Below are positions 34,101-44,727 of a stretch of DNA of 64,000 nucleotides, piece by piece. The notes under the pieces were generated by a model. The model searched no databases and was not told the origin of the DNA. It saw nothing but the letters and a program-made list of their open reading frames with translations. The position numbers were made by a program, and so were the translations under genes. Numbering within the stretch: position 1 is the first letter of the stretch; each line of letters starts with the position of its first letter. This stretch comes from Vulpes vulpes (taxonomy: Eukaryota; Chordata; Mammalia; Carnivora; Canidae), in NCBI RefSeq assembly GCF_048418805.1, contig NC_132788.1:61517792-61581791 (forward strand), read 5' to 3'.

Positions 34101-37057
34101 TACTAATAAATAAATCTGTTATAAAGAGTGAGAGATTTACCTTCATGTTCCCAATGCCTGGCACAGAATAGGAGCTACTGCAGTTATGTGTGATGAATGA
34201 ATGAACTCTATGAGCATCTGGATTGTGGGAAGCCCAGACCTGAAGCCACCTCCAGAGTCCCTCACACTCTAGACCCTGCCCCTCCCTCCTTCCAGCCCCA
34301 CTGGCCATAGCCCCTACCCCAGCAGCTCTGGATGCTGTCCCGGACTTCGAGCCCCTTGCAGTCTGGGGAGAGATCACAGAAAAGCCTCCAGTGGGACCAG
34401 GAGCCAAAGATAGAAAGGGGACAATCCAACCCATGGGGAGCACTGGGAAGGGCTCCTTATCCCCTAAATACCAACCCATCTATCCAATGCCCAAAGCACC
34501 TTCCTCAGGCACTGGGAAGTAATATCACCTGAGGAGAGGAGACAAGAGGGATAGATTCTGGGGAGGATGGGAGCTCAGACCTCTGCCTGAGAGTGGATGG
34601 GACTAGGAAGGGGGTGAAAGCAGAATGGCAATGGTCATAGGGGAAAGAGACTAGAGGGGCCAGGACTCAGGGTCCCTGAAGCTCTGGGGCACTTACCAGG
34701 CAACTGCTGTGTGAAGTTGAGTTCTTTCTGGTACCTGGGCTGAGTGTAGGACCAGATTCGCACCTCAGCCCCCAGAGCAGCCTCAAAGCAGTCAAATACT
34801 ACAGAGCCCTGTGAGGAGAGGAGTAGTGGATGGCTGGTGGTATAGGCTCAGAATACAGGCCAAGGGCTCTGAGCTCCTCCATGGGCAGCTCCACTCCCCT
34901 CCCCACAAACCAATGACTCTATACTGTACAGCCCCAAATTCTCCCATTAATGTTTCCTTTAAAGGCCTCTAGTTCTAAAGCACACACCCTCAGAAGGGGA
35001 GGGATAAGGGCCCTTGATATCTGAGTCCCTGCCCCCACCTCTGCTGTCCTGAGCCATGTGGCCAAAGCTAAGGTGATCAGATACCCCAATACAGATGTGG
35101 GATGCCACTTCCCACAGCCAATGCCCTAGTGGTCCTCACAACTGCCCTTTGAGGTGGGCCAGCAGATTTTCTCCTGTTCTACAATTTTCAAGGCAAGAGG
35201 ATATTGGCTAGGAGCTGGGGGCATGAGGGAAAGTCAAGGGTTTGCGTGATTTGGCCCAAGTGAAGTTACACCTTCCAAACACATGTGGCCTCCTGAAGTA
35301 GGGAGAAGCCCCAACACCCTGCACCACGGTATATACACAGGGCAGACATGGTATTGCAGAAAGTCCAGAGAAGTGGATCCAGCCCACAGACCTCCCCGGT
35401 CCAACCTCAGTTTCTGTCTCTGGAAAATGAGGGTAATAATAAAGCCTAGTTCAGGCGTACTTTTGAAGATTACAAAAGAAAGTGAAAATTAAATTTCCTG
35501 AAACCCTTCAGAGCTGGGCATTACACCAGGCGTTTTACACATACCAGCTCATCTACTTTTCACAACAGCCATATGAGGCAGGACTATTATTATTTCCATT
35601 TTACAGATAGGAAAAAAGAAGCATAAAGGGCTGAAAGGGCTTGCCTGAAGCCCCACCAGAGTCAGTACACAGAGATAACACATACAAGAGGACTTCACAG
35701 ATGTCATATTTAGAAGATAGTCATTGCTATTATTATTATTTCGCATACCACAGACTGACCAGGCTGCACGAGGGCAGCAGGCACTTGCACCTCCAGCAGG
35801 ACGCACCGTGCAGTGGGGTAGGCCTGGAAGGAGAGCACCACTTGGGCCTGGAGAAAGGCTGTGAGCAACAGGGTGGGGCACCGGTCAGCCCAGAGGCCTT
35901 GGGCAAGGCCCTGGCTAGGGGCAGTTGGGCCAGCTGGGTTGTCCTCACCATTCCTAGGCTCCTCCAGTTCTGGATCAGCTGCTCTTCCAAACGTGTCCTC
36001 ATCTTTAGGTTCTTCCCAGTGGCCTAGAAGGAGCCGAGAACAAGTTCCAGGTCAGGCCCCAGCTCTGGGCTGGCCTTGGGCTTGATTTCCTTCCTGAAAG
36101 CCCAGTGCTGGGAAGGAGGGGCCAGGCCTGGGGCCTGGGGGGGGAGACAGGGAGACCAGGCTGACCTGGGGGTCCTATGACCAGTGTTCTCCAGGAGAAT
36201 ACCGAGGATGCGCAGGACTGCCTGACCAACTTCTCAGCCCTTGTGCCCATCCAGACATGCTGACATGTGCACATACAGTTGGGAAATATAATGCTCACCA
36301 TGCACAGCCAAGTGGATGGCCACACGCACACAGAGGTCACAGTCAGTCTCCTGGTAGCACCTCAATACCAGCTCTGTCTGCAGGCGTGTGGGCACCAGCA
36401 CAGGGCCTGGGGCAGACACGATGCTCCCAGGCAGGCAGAGCACGTCACCATCTGTGCATGAAAGGTGGTGGGAACTAAAGCTGTTCATAATGCAGAGGTT
36501 AGTTGTACCTGACACCCCCAGAAGGCCAAGGGGTTTGGGGCTCTTCCCAGGCTGTGGGTGGGTGGTGAGGGCATGGAACTGGAACATCACCCCCCCCCTC
36601 CACCAACCTGGACAGTTCTTTTCTTTCTAACAGTAGGGCTACTCACCCCAGAGGTGGCAGGAAAGGCCCTGGGAAGGAGGTAAAGACAGTCAGAGTTCAC
36701 GCCATGAAATCTAGACATTTCTCCCTGCCTGATATCCCTGCCCACCCTTCTGGGCCTCCTCATTCAAGCTCCTCCCAGAAGACAAACCCAGCTCTTGCCC
36801 CCTTCTCATTCTTCTTTTATCCCATCAGCACCAGACAGACCAGCCAGGGCAGTTCTGGTGGTGGTGACAGTGACAGGAACCAGGCTAGGGCCTCAATGGG
36901 CCGCAGACTGAAACTTATGCTTTCCTCAACCCTCCCAGTGCCCCAGACTTACCGGAGAGCAGCGGGCAGTGTCCTGAGGCCCCATAAGCTTCTCTAAAGA
37001 GAGGACCATGGGGCTTCGGCCCAGTGCCAAGGACAACAGGAACCAAGGCACAGGCAT
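24546..37057 (-). CDS. IL17RC: Interleukin-17 receptor C (IL17RC), 19 coding exons
   Basis: Coding exons in transcript order are 37057-36953, 36668-36647, 36451-36299, 36023-35949, 35858-35749, 34808-34697, 34362-34318, 32651-32512, 32287-32228, 29522-29468, 29382-29201, 29106-29056, 28167-28122, 27957-27836, 27569-27510, 27006-26958, 25519-25424, 25305-25267 and 25171-24546. Phases agree throughout and give 715 aa, close to human isoforms of about 705-720 aa. Features are a signal peptide (about 1-20), a cysteine-rich ectodomain with several N-glycosylation sites, one membrane helix on exon 17 (about 467-487), then a SEFIR domain encoded almost wholly by the last exon (from about residue 508). 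IL-17RC pairs with IL-17RA to bind IL-17A/F, and SEFIR recruits ACT1. The start was chosen at MPVPWF, which matches the human start and opens the signal peptide. The gene is paralogous to the adjacent IL17RE. Confidence 0.95.
25832..26012 (+). mobile_element. SINEC antisense in IL17RC intron 16
   Basis: GGGCGCCTGGGTGGTTCAG head with a short internal duplication (AGGGATTGAGGGTCCAGGGATT). It is opposite to transcription and about 310 bp upstream of exon 17. Confidence 0.9.
26080..26830 (+). mobile_element. L2 fragment split by an older SINE
   Basis: CTGGTGTCCCTAACC, TTCAGGAAGCTCCTGCTTCC, then CCACACTGGCCACCTTG and GAGCAGGGATTGTGTCTTTT. Confidence 0.6.
26271..26438 (+). mobile_element. Older SINEC copy
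   Basis: GGGGCACCTGGATGGCTCAG head, no CT-rich young middle, and an A/C-rich tail. Confidence 0.8.
28368..28575 (+). mobile_element. Young SINEC_Cf with two-part A tail, antisense in IL17RC intron 12
   Basis: Consensus-like GGGATCCCTGGGTGGCGCAG head. AAGGAGATACTTTATT duplicated at 28352-28367 and 28576-28591. The tail is split by about 17 nt of non-A sequence. Confidence 0.95.
29690..30005 (-). mobile_element. L2 fragments with an old tRNA-SINE remnant
   Basis: Repeated TACTATATGCCGGGTACTGT-type phrases are reversed L2 3' ends. An old SINE remnant lies at 29877-29980, ending GACTGAGCCAGCCAAGTACC. Confidence 0.55.
30005..30153 (-). mobile_element. SINEC, internally shortened
   Basis: TTTCAATAAACTTTTA duplicated on both flanks. 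It lacks part of the AG-rich middle and one base of GAGCCACCC. Confidence 0.9.
30399..30550 (-). mobile_element. SINEC, internally shortened
   Basis: CCTTTAACAGACTT duplicated on both flanks. It is inserted in a reversed L2 that includes an (ATTC)n run at 30360-30385. Confidence 0.9.
30552..30960 (-). mobile_element. Reversed L2 remnant
   Basis: TTAGCACCTACTACATTCCA and TTTATTGAGCACCTATTGTG, followed by a typical upstream L2 segment. Confidence 0.5.
31006..31115 (+). mobile_element. Old short SINEC
   Basis: ACACCTGGCTAATTCAGTTG head, tRNA-like CTTGATCTCAAGGTTG and an ACTTAAAAATAAAATC tail without the CT-rich middle. Confidence 0.75.
31130..31315 (+). mobile_element. SINEC
   Basis: GGGACGCCTGGGTGGCCCAG head and AATAAATAAAATC tail. 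It is adjacent to the older copy's A-tail. Confidence 0.9.
31370..31500 (-). mobile_element. MIR
   Basis: TTCCCATTTACAGACTCAGA and CCACACAGTTAGCAAATGGC. Confidence 0.75.
31586..31797 (+). mobile_element. SINEC, first of two at one target
   Basis: GGCAGCCCCGCTGGCACAG head and an expanded CT-rich middle. GAATGGGGCCATGAG flanks both sides (31571-31585 and 31798-31812). Confidence 0.93.
31813..31984 (+). mobile_element. SINEC_Cf, second at the same target
   Basis: GGATCCCTGGGTGGCGCAG head. It is flanked by the same target sequence at 31798-31812 and 31985-31998, so it was inserted into the 3' duplication of the previous SINE or vice versa. Confidence 0.93.
32880..33445 (+). mobile_element. L2 3' end in IL17RC intron 7
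   Basis: CTTCAGGCCTTTGCACTGGC, TGTCAGCTCTGTAAGTCTGG and CTCAATAAGTATCTGTTGAA. Confidence 0.85.
33449..33642 (+). mobile_element. SINEC
   Basis: GGGACACCTGGGTGGCTTAG head and (CT)n. Flanked by AATAAGTATCTGTTGAACA/AATAAATGTCTGTTGAATA. Confidence 0.9.
33696..33875 (-). mobile_element. SINEC
   Basis: Poly-T start and CTGAGTTACCCAGGTGTCCC end. Confidence 0.88.
35515..35660 (-). mobile_element. MIR in IL17RC intron 5
   Basis: CAACAGCCATATGAGGCAGG and CCATTTTACAGATAGGAA. Confidence 0.75.
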
Positions 37058-37450
37058 CTTCCAGGTGCCAGGAGGCACCAAGGCCCAAGGCCCTGTCCGT
37101 CCCCCCCCAGAGGGGGGGGCAGACACCGTACCTCTGCTCCCACTCAGCCCCAAGCTTGCGGGTAGGAGGGGCTAGAATCCCTCCTCAGCCTGGGGTCCCG
37201 GTGCTGGCTTGAGTACTCCCTCTCCTGGGAGTCCTGAATCCCGTCCCAGTCCCAGCCAGAGTGCTTTCGCTTTGGCTCCCGGCAGGCAGCAGGCTTTTCC
37301 CGCCCCGCCCTGTCCCTCCCACCAACACCAGGCCTGGGAGCCAGCAGCCTTGGACTGGGGTGGTGGCCTCGTCTCCTTCCCCTCTCCTCCTCCTCCTTCT
37401 CTGCTGACACCTGGCTAGGAGGGGCCCCTGAAGAGGGTGGTGGCATCACA
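37058..37450 (-). promoter_or_regulatory. IL17RC: IL17RC 5' UTR and promoter region
   Basis: This moderately GC-rich stretch lies between the IL17RC start codon and the IL17RE 3' end. The leader upstream of the start is open in frame back to an ATG at 37153. No clear TATA box was found and the transcription start is not resolved. Confidence 0.4.
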
Positions 37451-38014
37451 GCTGAGTAAGGGAGCTCTTACTCACCCTGGGAGTCCCAAAGGAAGAGGCC
37501 TTGGGCAATCCTGGGGCATTTCCACTTCCTACATGAACCTGAGATTTTGGCACCCATTAAGTTCCCTCATACTGTGCATCCCTCGCTTCACACATCTGCC
37601 CTGGGACTCAGTTACCCTTTGTGGGGCAGGAGCTCTAAAGGCAGAGACAAAGGGCATCAGAAAGTGGGCTTTTCACCACTTCCTGGCCTCTGCTCAAGTG
37701 TGGTATGGAGGGAAGAAACTCAGCACCCAGAGCCAGGCAGAGGCCCCATTCGTGCTGTTGTCCTGGACTGGCTGCATGACACATGGACCCTTCTGAACCT
37801 GTTCACAGTGAGGATCAAGTTTTCCAGGTCCTCCTTCGCCTTTTCAGAGGCATTGCTTCTGAGAATGTGAAGGATGTGGCTGTGGATGTGGACATGAAAG
37901 ATTTGGGCCTGCAAACCCAGGCCCAAATGCATAACAACACCCAGGCAGGGCTGTGTGAACCCCTCTTCCAACTCAGTATCCTGGGTCTACCAGAGAAGCA
38001 CATTGTGTCTCTTG

Positions 38015-38541
38015 GCTTATCCATTACATTCGCCTTTATTCATTTTTCTTGATCTTGGTTTCTACCATGTCGGCCCTGGCCCTGGCAACCCAAGACCAAA
38101 ACTCCTTTCCCTGGGTCAGGCTCCCTCCCTCCTTCCCCCCTCTGGGCACAGCTGCAGTGTGGGAAAACAGTATCCCTGCCACAGAAAGGGGTTTTCTCCC
38201 ACCCCCCTGGAGTCATCCCTCACTCAGAATTGCCACCTCTCCTGCCTCCTCTACCTCTGCTCCATACCTCTCAAGCCTGGACTGGAGCATGTGCAGCCTG
38301 CTCTTTCTGGAATTTTGAAGAAAAGAAGTGGGAAGATTTCCCCCATCCCCAACAGGACTGGAGTCAGTGGAGCCCTCAGTAAACAGAAACTCTCCCTGCT
38401 GGTTCTGAAAGGGTAGGCATGAGGAAGAAGCCAGACGCATAAGGAAGGGCTAGCACAGCGAGGGAGGTGCTCTGCTTTCAGGCTAGCAGCCAAAGCCTAA
38501 GGATTTTGGGCCAGTAGTCCTGAGGAGGCACCCCAAGGATT
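38015..38541 (-). other. IL17RE: IL17RE 3' UTR with poly(A) signal
   Basis: AATAAA reads at 38040-38035 on the minus strand, about 500 nt past the stop. IL17RC coding sequence begins less than 1 kb further on. Confidence 0.65.
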
Positions 38542-39155
38542 CTAGGGTAGAAGGCTCCTTCTGGGATTCCAGCCAGTACCCCTACGCCTGTCTCTGCTCA
38601 GCCTCGGTGGGCACAATTTGGCGGCCTCTCGTTCCAGCCGGTGGCACAGCTCCAGGCGACCCCGCAGGCTCTGCCGATCCCCGAGGCGGCCTCGGCCGGT
38701 GGCTTCCGCGGAAGGCTGCGCGTCCAGCGCCCGCAGCAGGCGTGGCAGGTCGCGCAGCAGGCGGTAGCGCGGCAGGGCGCGCAGTGGCTGCGGAATGTCG
38801 CCCTTGGCACAGAGGCGACTGAAGTAAGCGAGCACCAGCAGGGGGCGCGGGGCAGCGCGGAGCAGGGCGCGCAGGGGCGCGGAGCGGGGATCCGGGCCCC
38901 GCGCTGGACTGGGGCCCGCACTGCTCCACAGAAGCAGCACGGTGCCTTGCTCCTGCGCCACGCGCGCCCGCGCCGCCCACAGCCACGGCAGGGGGCCCAC
39001 GCGCGCCACGCGCGTCCCCTCCCACAGGTCCACGATCACGTCGCGCCCGCCGCCCAGAGCTGCCCGCAGCAGTTCAGCCAGCGCTCCCACCAGGAGCCGC
39101 TGCGCCTCCGAGTCCGCCGCGTGCAGGAGCAACACGGGCCGCGCTCCGCCAGGGC
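38542..39155 (-). CDS. IL17RE: IL17RE last exon: SEFIR domain with non-conserved C-terminal tail
   Basis: This 614-nt exon carries the whole SEFIR domain, including VLLLHAADSEAQ, DVIVDLWEG, PLPWLWAARARVA, GTVLLLWSSAG and VLAYFSRLCAKGDIP. After LEREAAKL the reading differs from the human ending as I recall it. It continues through an Arg-rich tail to TAG at 38544-38542. A TGA in another frame at 38600-38598 sits where the human-like stop would be. Confidence 0.9.
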
Positions 39156-41474
39156 CTGGGGGCGGGAGCAGCAGATGAACAAGGTAAGGGGCTGAGGGAG
39201 AGCCCAGGACTTCCCCTCCCCTACTTCACCCTCAACCTCCGCCCCGCCCCATCCCCGAGCCTTGGGGCTAATTCATCAGGTGTCCCACCTGACTCCTTAT
39301 CTGCACTGGGGGTGGGTACCCAAGACAGCTTTAGCCTATAGGATGGCTTTGGGTTAATAAGATAAAAGCGTCCGGAAGGGGCCAGGTCTAGGGAGCTAGG
39401 TTTGGCAGGAGCAGCGCCGGCTGGATTTCCGCCCCACTGGTCTCATCCCAGAGAGCACTGAAACAGTGAACCATCTGCACAGAGGGACGTTGGCGCTGCC
39501 TTAACCATTCCTGACCACTAGGGGGCCTGAAGCTCACCACCTCGGGGAGCGCAGAGCTCCACGCAGCAGCACGGACATGGCTCTGCCAGAAGGGAGCCCA
39601 GGCAGGGGAAGGGTGGGGGGCAACTAGCCTAGGCACTGTGCGGACCTGAATCATCAGTTTACCCCAGAATGAGCGTACCTGACAGTGGGCGCCGGCGGGT
39701 GAGGGCTACAACAATGCCCAATAGGGTGGCGAGGGCCAGGATTGCCAGGATCAAGAGCCCCAGGTGTCTATGAGAGACTGAGGCAAGCAGGGTGAGGCCA
39801 AGCCAGGCTCTTCATTGCCCAAACTCCTTCTTACCCCACCCCTCCTCACCCAAGAACTCACCATCCGGACATAAGAGGTGCTTCCAGGAAAACTGTACAT
39901 CTGACCTCCACACCTGAGGGCACAGAACCCCCATCCTTGTAAGCCAGGGTAGCCCCTCCTCCCAGGGGATGTTGAATGGGGGTAGAGAAAGGGAATCACT
40001 GTAGGTAGGAAATTTCTCCAGCACAAGGTTTGTGTTTGGTCCAGCTCCTGCTGTGCCACACAATAGGTCAAGAGGGGCAAACTCAAAAACTAAAGCCAGG
40101 GTATCTATGAGGACCAGGAGAACACAGGCCCTGAATGAAGTAATCAGATGCCACTGAGCCCAAACCTGTTGTCACCATGCCTAAATGTGGACATAGAGTA
40201 CCAGGTTTTCTGATACTTTTTTTTTTTTTTTTTTTCAGGAGAAGCCAGAAATCAGCAAATCAGCTTTTAAAAATATGACTCTTCAATATTTAAATGGTAG
40301 CAACTCTCCAATTTTAAACACCATGCTGGCCAAACCAAACATTTTTGCAGACTAGATTTGCCCCGTGTGTCCACCTGTAGAGTAGATGCTAGAGGAATGT
40401 ATACAGAGTGAGGGCAGGATTCCTTACCAGGATACAGCTCCCTGGCTTCAGGAAGGGAATGATGAGATCTAGTGTCACTGAGCTTGAGCCCTGAGTCTGT
40501 GTGAACAAAGAGCAGAATGATTGTCCCCATAGAGTCTAATCAGACTCTGTCCAGTCTGAATCTTTGCCCACACTCTTCTTCCTTTCTACCCACCTCCCAC
40601 CCAAATCCTACCCAGACTTAAGGCCAAGTGCCACTGCTGACAAGAAAGAAGTCTTCCCCCTGCTTTATTCTCAAGCATCCCAGTGTTCAATCCCAGATCT
40701 AAACCGCTATATAGGGACGCCTGGGTGACTCAGCAGTTGAGCATCTGCCTTCAGTTTAGGGTGGGATCCCATGGTCCTGGGATCAAGTCCCACATCGGGC
40801 TCTCTGCATGGAGCCTGCTTCTCCCTCTGCGTCTGTCTGCCTTTCTCTCCGTGTCTCTGATGAATAAATAAATAAAATCTTTTTAAACATAAAAAATAGG
40901 GGCAGCCTGGGTGGTTCAGCAGTTTAGCGCCTGCCTTCAGCCCAGGGTGTGATCCTGGATACCCGGGATTGAGTCCCACATCGGGCTCCCTGCGTGGAGC
41001 CTGCTTCTCCCTCTGCCTGTGTCTGTGCCTCTCTCTCTCTTTCTCTCTCTCTCTCATGAATAAATAAATAAAATCTTTAAAAATAAATTAAAAAAATAAA
41101 CCACTGCACAGATACATATTAATCAGGCGATCAGGCACTCATCAACAAACATGCTCTGGGTGTCTACTTTGTGTCAAGCTGAGGAAAGAAGACACAAACA
41201 TTGTCTCTGTCCTCTGGCAGCTCATAAACCAAGGAGCTTAACTATAACCTGCCTTCCTTCCCTGCCCTGCATATCTGAACGGATGGCTTATCCACTGGAA
41301 AGAACCTAAGTTGTGAAGTCAAACTATAGTTAAAAAAGTCTGGCTTAGGGCAGCCCGGGTGGCTCAGCGGTTTAGCGCCGCCTTCAGCCCAGGGTGTGGT
41401 CCTGGAAACCTGGGATGGAGTCTCACATAGGGTTCCTTGCATGGAGCCTGCTTCTCCCTCTGACTGTGTCTGTG

Positions 41475-41529
<55 letters not shown>

Positions 41530-44500
41530 CTTTCATGAATAAATAAATAAAAATCTTAAAAAAAAAAAGGCGGGCTTAACTATGCCTTTGTGATTCCTCG
41601 CTGTGTGGTCTTTGTGTGGAGATAGGTTACCTCCCTCCATGACTGTCAGTTTCTTCATTTGTATATAAGGACAATAGTCTCTATTTTACTGGGTTATGGA
41701 GAGCATCACATGGGAATATGCATGTTAACACTCTTTATCATACACAGTACAGGGTATATTCTTTTAGTAGTAGTAGCTTTTATCACGCTGGGGACACCTT
41801 AGGGGCAGAGACTGTGTTATATTCTTTTCGTGTATCTTCCAGGGCCTAAAACAAAGTAGGCACAGAGTAGGGATTCAGTAAATGCATGCTAAATTGGGCA
41901 GAATTGACTGCCATCTGTATATAGGCAGGATATGGCTCCACCCTACGCTCTGGGTACTGGTTAGGAAGTTGACCAGAGTCTCCATCCTTCAGAAACACCC
42001 TCTATCTCCAACCCCTATACCATCCCTGTTCTAGACCCCATTCTTCAGCCAGCTGTCAGCAAATGCTAACTCAGTGACTCTCAAATCATGGCTGAACTCA
42101 ATGAAGGTGGTCTTCTAGCTCCCAGAAACAAATGAGTCCATGGATTTAGCTCTCAATTTTAGGTTATCCCATGTCACTTTGTCTTAAATCTTAAGCATGG
42201 CTTGGTGTTAAATCTTAAACATTCTTTTTTAAAAAATATTTTATTTATTTATTCATGAGAGACAGAGAGACAGAGAGGCAGAGACACAGGCAGAGGGAGA
42301 AGCAGGCTCCACACAGGGAGCCCGACGTGGGACTCGATCCCAGGTCTCCAGGATCACACCCTGGGCTGAAGGCAGGCGCTAAACCACTGAGACACCCAGG
42401 GATCCCCAAATCTTAAACATTCTTAAACATTTGCTACCCGCATCTGCTTGGAAGCCCTCATAGAAGGCAAAACAAATAAGCAAGCTACCAGTGAAGGTTT
42501 AAGAAAGAATTTGAAAGAGCTAGTCATGCTTAGATTGGTGCTGTGGTTTGATGGATATATTTGATTGTGGTTAGTATATCAGATACATAGAAGAGTCTGT
42601 TAGTCAAACTGTTCTTAGTTGACATAATAAAATTAAATCTGTCAGTAGTTAACAATATTCTGCAAAGAGCACTTCAGCTTCTGGGGGCTCTGCCTCCCAA
42701 GATAGTCAGGGAACGTCTGCCAAGTACCTTGTGGAAACAAACAGAAACACAGAGGGAGAGGACAGCTGGGTTCAAGAGATAGCATTGGTATAAAATGTGG
42801 CATCAGGTTGAGAGGGTCAGAGGACAGCTGGAGGTGGGATGCCCAGTCTCTTGCCTCTGTTTATCTCGTCCTCTGTAAATTCAGAAACTAAAAGGATTAG
42901 AAGCTGCTCCATTGAAGACCCCACAGACTGGCAGAGAAACCAATTGAACAAAGGCTGAGCAAGTAAATAAATAACCAGATGATATAAATTAGAGATTTGC
43001 TTGCCTACACTTGCTATGCTCTGAGCAACAAGACCATGGGGGAGGAGAAGGGGAAAGCCCTGGCTGGGCCATACCTGGCTGATGCTGTAAACAGGGGGCA
43101 CAAAACCGTCCTGGCCCAAGCTTGGGTGGCTCCAGGCAGCACTGAAGGTGGCATGAATTCTTGAGGAGAAGTGAAGGACCAGCTGCTGGGCCTGGGTATC
43201 CATGCTCACATTCCAGGATGGAGCTGCCAGGGTGGGAAAGGGCATGATGGGAGACACTCTGTTTGCGGAAGGTGGTAGGAGCTGGGCTGTGGTTGACAAA
43301 GAAGTTGGAACAGGGCTAGAGTATGGCTTGTCACAGTTGAGGAAGGGTTAAATGGTGGAAGGGGGTCCCAGCCAGGGTCACTTGTTGGCTCACCAGTCCG
43401 GTGGGGGCACTCAACATGGCTGCTATTTCTAAAAGAGAACTGAGAAATCCAAGAATGGCAAGTCAGCCAGTTCCAGGTACCATCCATACCCCTACCCATC
43501 CACTGTCACACATGCTTGTACCTTGAAGCAGAACTGGGGGTGCAGGTCTACTCCTTCCAAAACATACCACTGTGGTAAGAAAAGGCAGTTAGTCAGGGAG
43601 CAGGGCCCGGGACCCCAGCCTTGCCCACTCAAGCTCTGGGGAGGCCGCTCTCACCCCCTCTGCCTCTTGCGCCGTAGCATTGGGGAGATCTTCACAGAAG
43701 GTGTGCCAGTTCTGCCTCTGGCAGAGGGAGGCCTGCAGCTTCAGGGGGCAGCGGAGTGTTAGGGCCATGACCATCTGACTATGCTGGCTGTAGTCGGTAA
43801 AGTGCACTGACTTCCAGAAATCCGAGCCATCTGGGCAGGCGACAGGCAGAGGCAGAGTGAGGGCTAGGGAGGCCTGGGTCCGGGGTTGCCCTCTGCCTCA
43901 TTTTGCATCCTTATCCCCTGGGGCAGCAAAGGATGACTTTGTAAAGGTGCTCAGCCCAGTTGCTGGCATGTCTAGGTACCCAATAAATGAGGAGGACTTC
44001 TCCCTACCTTTTACGACCTTTCCTACTTAGCTGTCTCATCTCCTTCCTGTGCCTCCACTCTGGCCAGCTCTCAGGTTGCTCCCCAAACTCAATACCTGCA
44101 TATCTTTGCTTAGGTTCCTCTCAGAACCAGGAATGTCCCAGCCTCCCCTCATCTCCTTTTGAGACACTGCCCATTTTCTGAGCCCACCTCAGGTGTCACC
44201 TCCCATGAGAGACCTCCGATCAGACAGCCTTCATGGGCTTCTCCCTTTCCTGAGTTCATGGCCTACAGCCTAGTTCTTAGTTATAATGGTACCCTAGACT
44301 GTAGGCTGCTTTGTGCTAGTCTTTTATTGTTTTGGGGTCCCATCTCTTTAACTTGGGATAATGACATGAATATGGTGTTTTAGACATCATCAGCCACTTT
44401 CACATATAAGATTGAATTCAAGCCTCATTAACAGTTGGCAAGTAAGGCAGGGCGACTATCAGGTTTAGAGAAGAATTAGTGGGAGGTGACTGCAGGACTC

Positions 44501-44680
44501 CTCACCCATCCTCTTAGGACACTACCCCCTGGGTCTCATATTTCAAACCTAGTACAATGTTCAATACTCTGATTTATTGGCAGGCTGATTGGTAGATATG
44601 GCAGTCCTTCTTTCTCCCCCACCAACTCCAAGGAAAGTGCCTGCATACCTTCTGGAGGCTTCCTCCACAACATAGGTGTG

Positions 44681-44727
<47 letters not shown>

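Noticed and set aside
39767..39777. Acceptor giving an 89-nt IL17RE membrane exon starting at 39767
   Set aside because: The previous exon ends in phase 1 and needs two bases; only the acceptor giving a start at 39777 keeps the frame and matches human residues.
40490..40496. Acceptor six bases further in for IL17RE exon 13 (start 40490)
   Set aside because: It is also in frame, so it cannot be excluded, but the upstream acceptor has a better pyrimidine tract and matches the human exon length.
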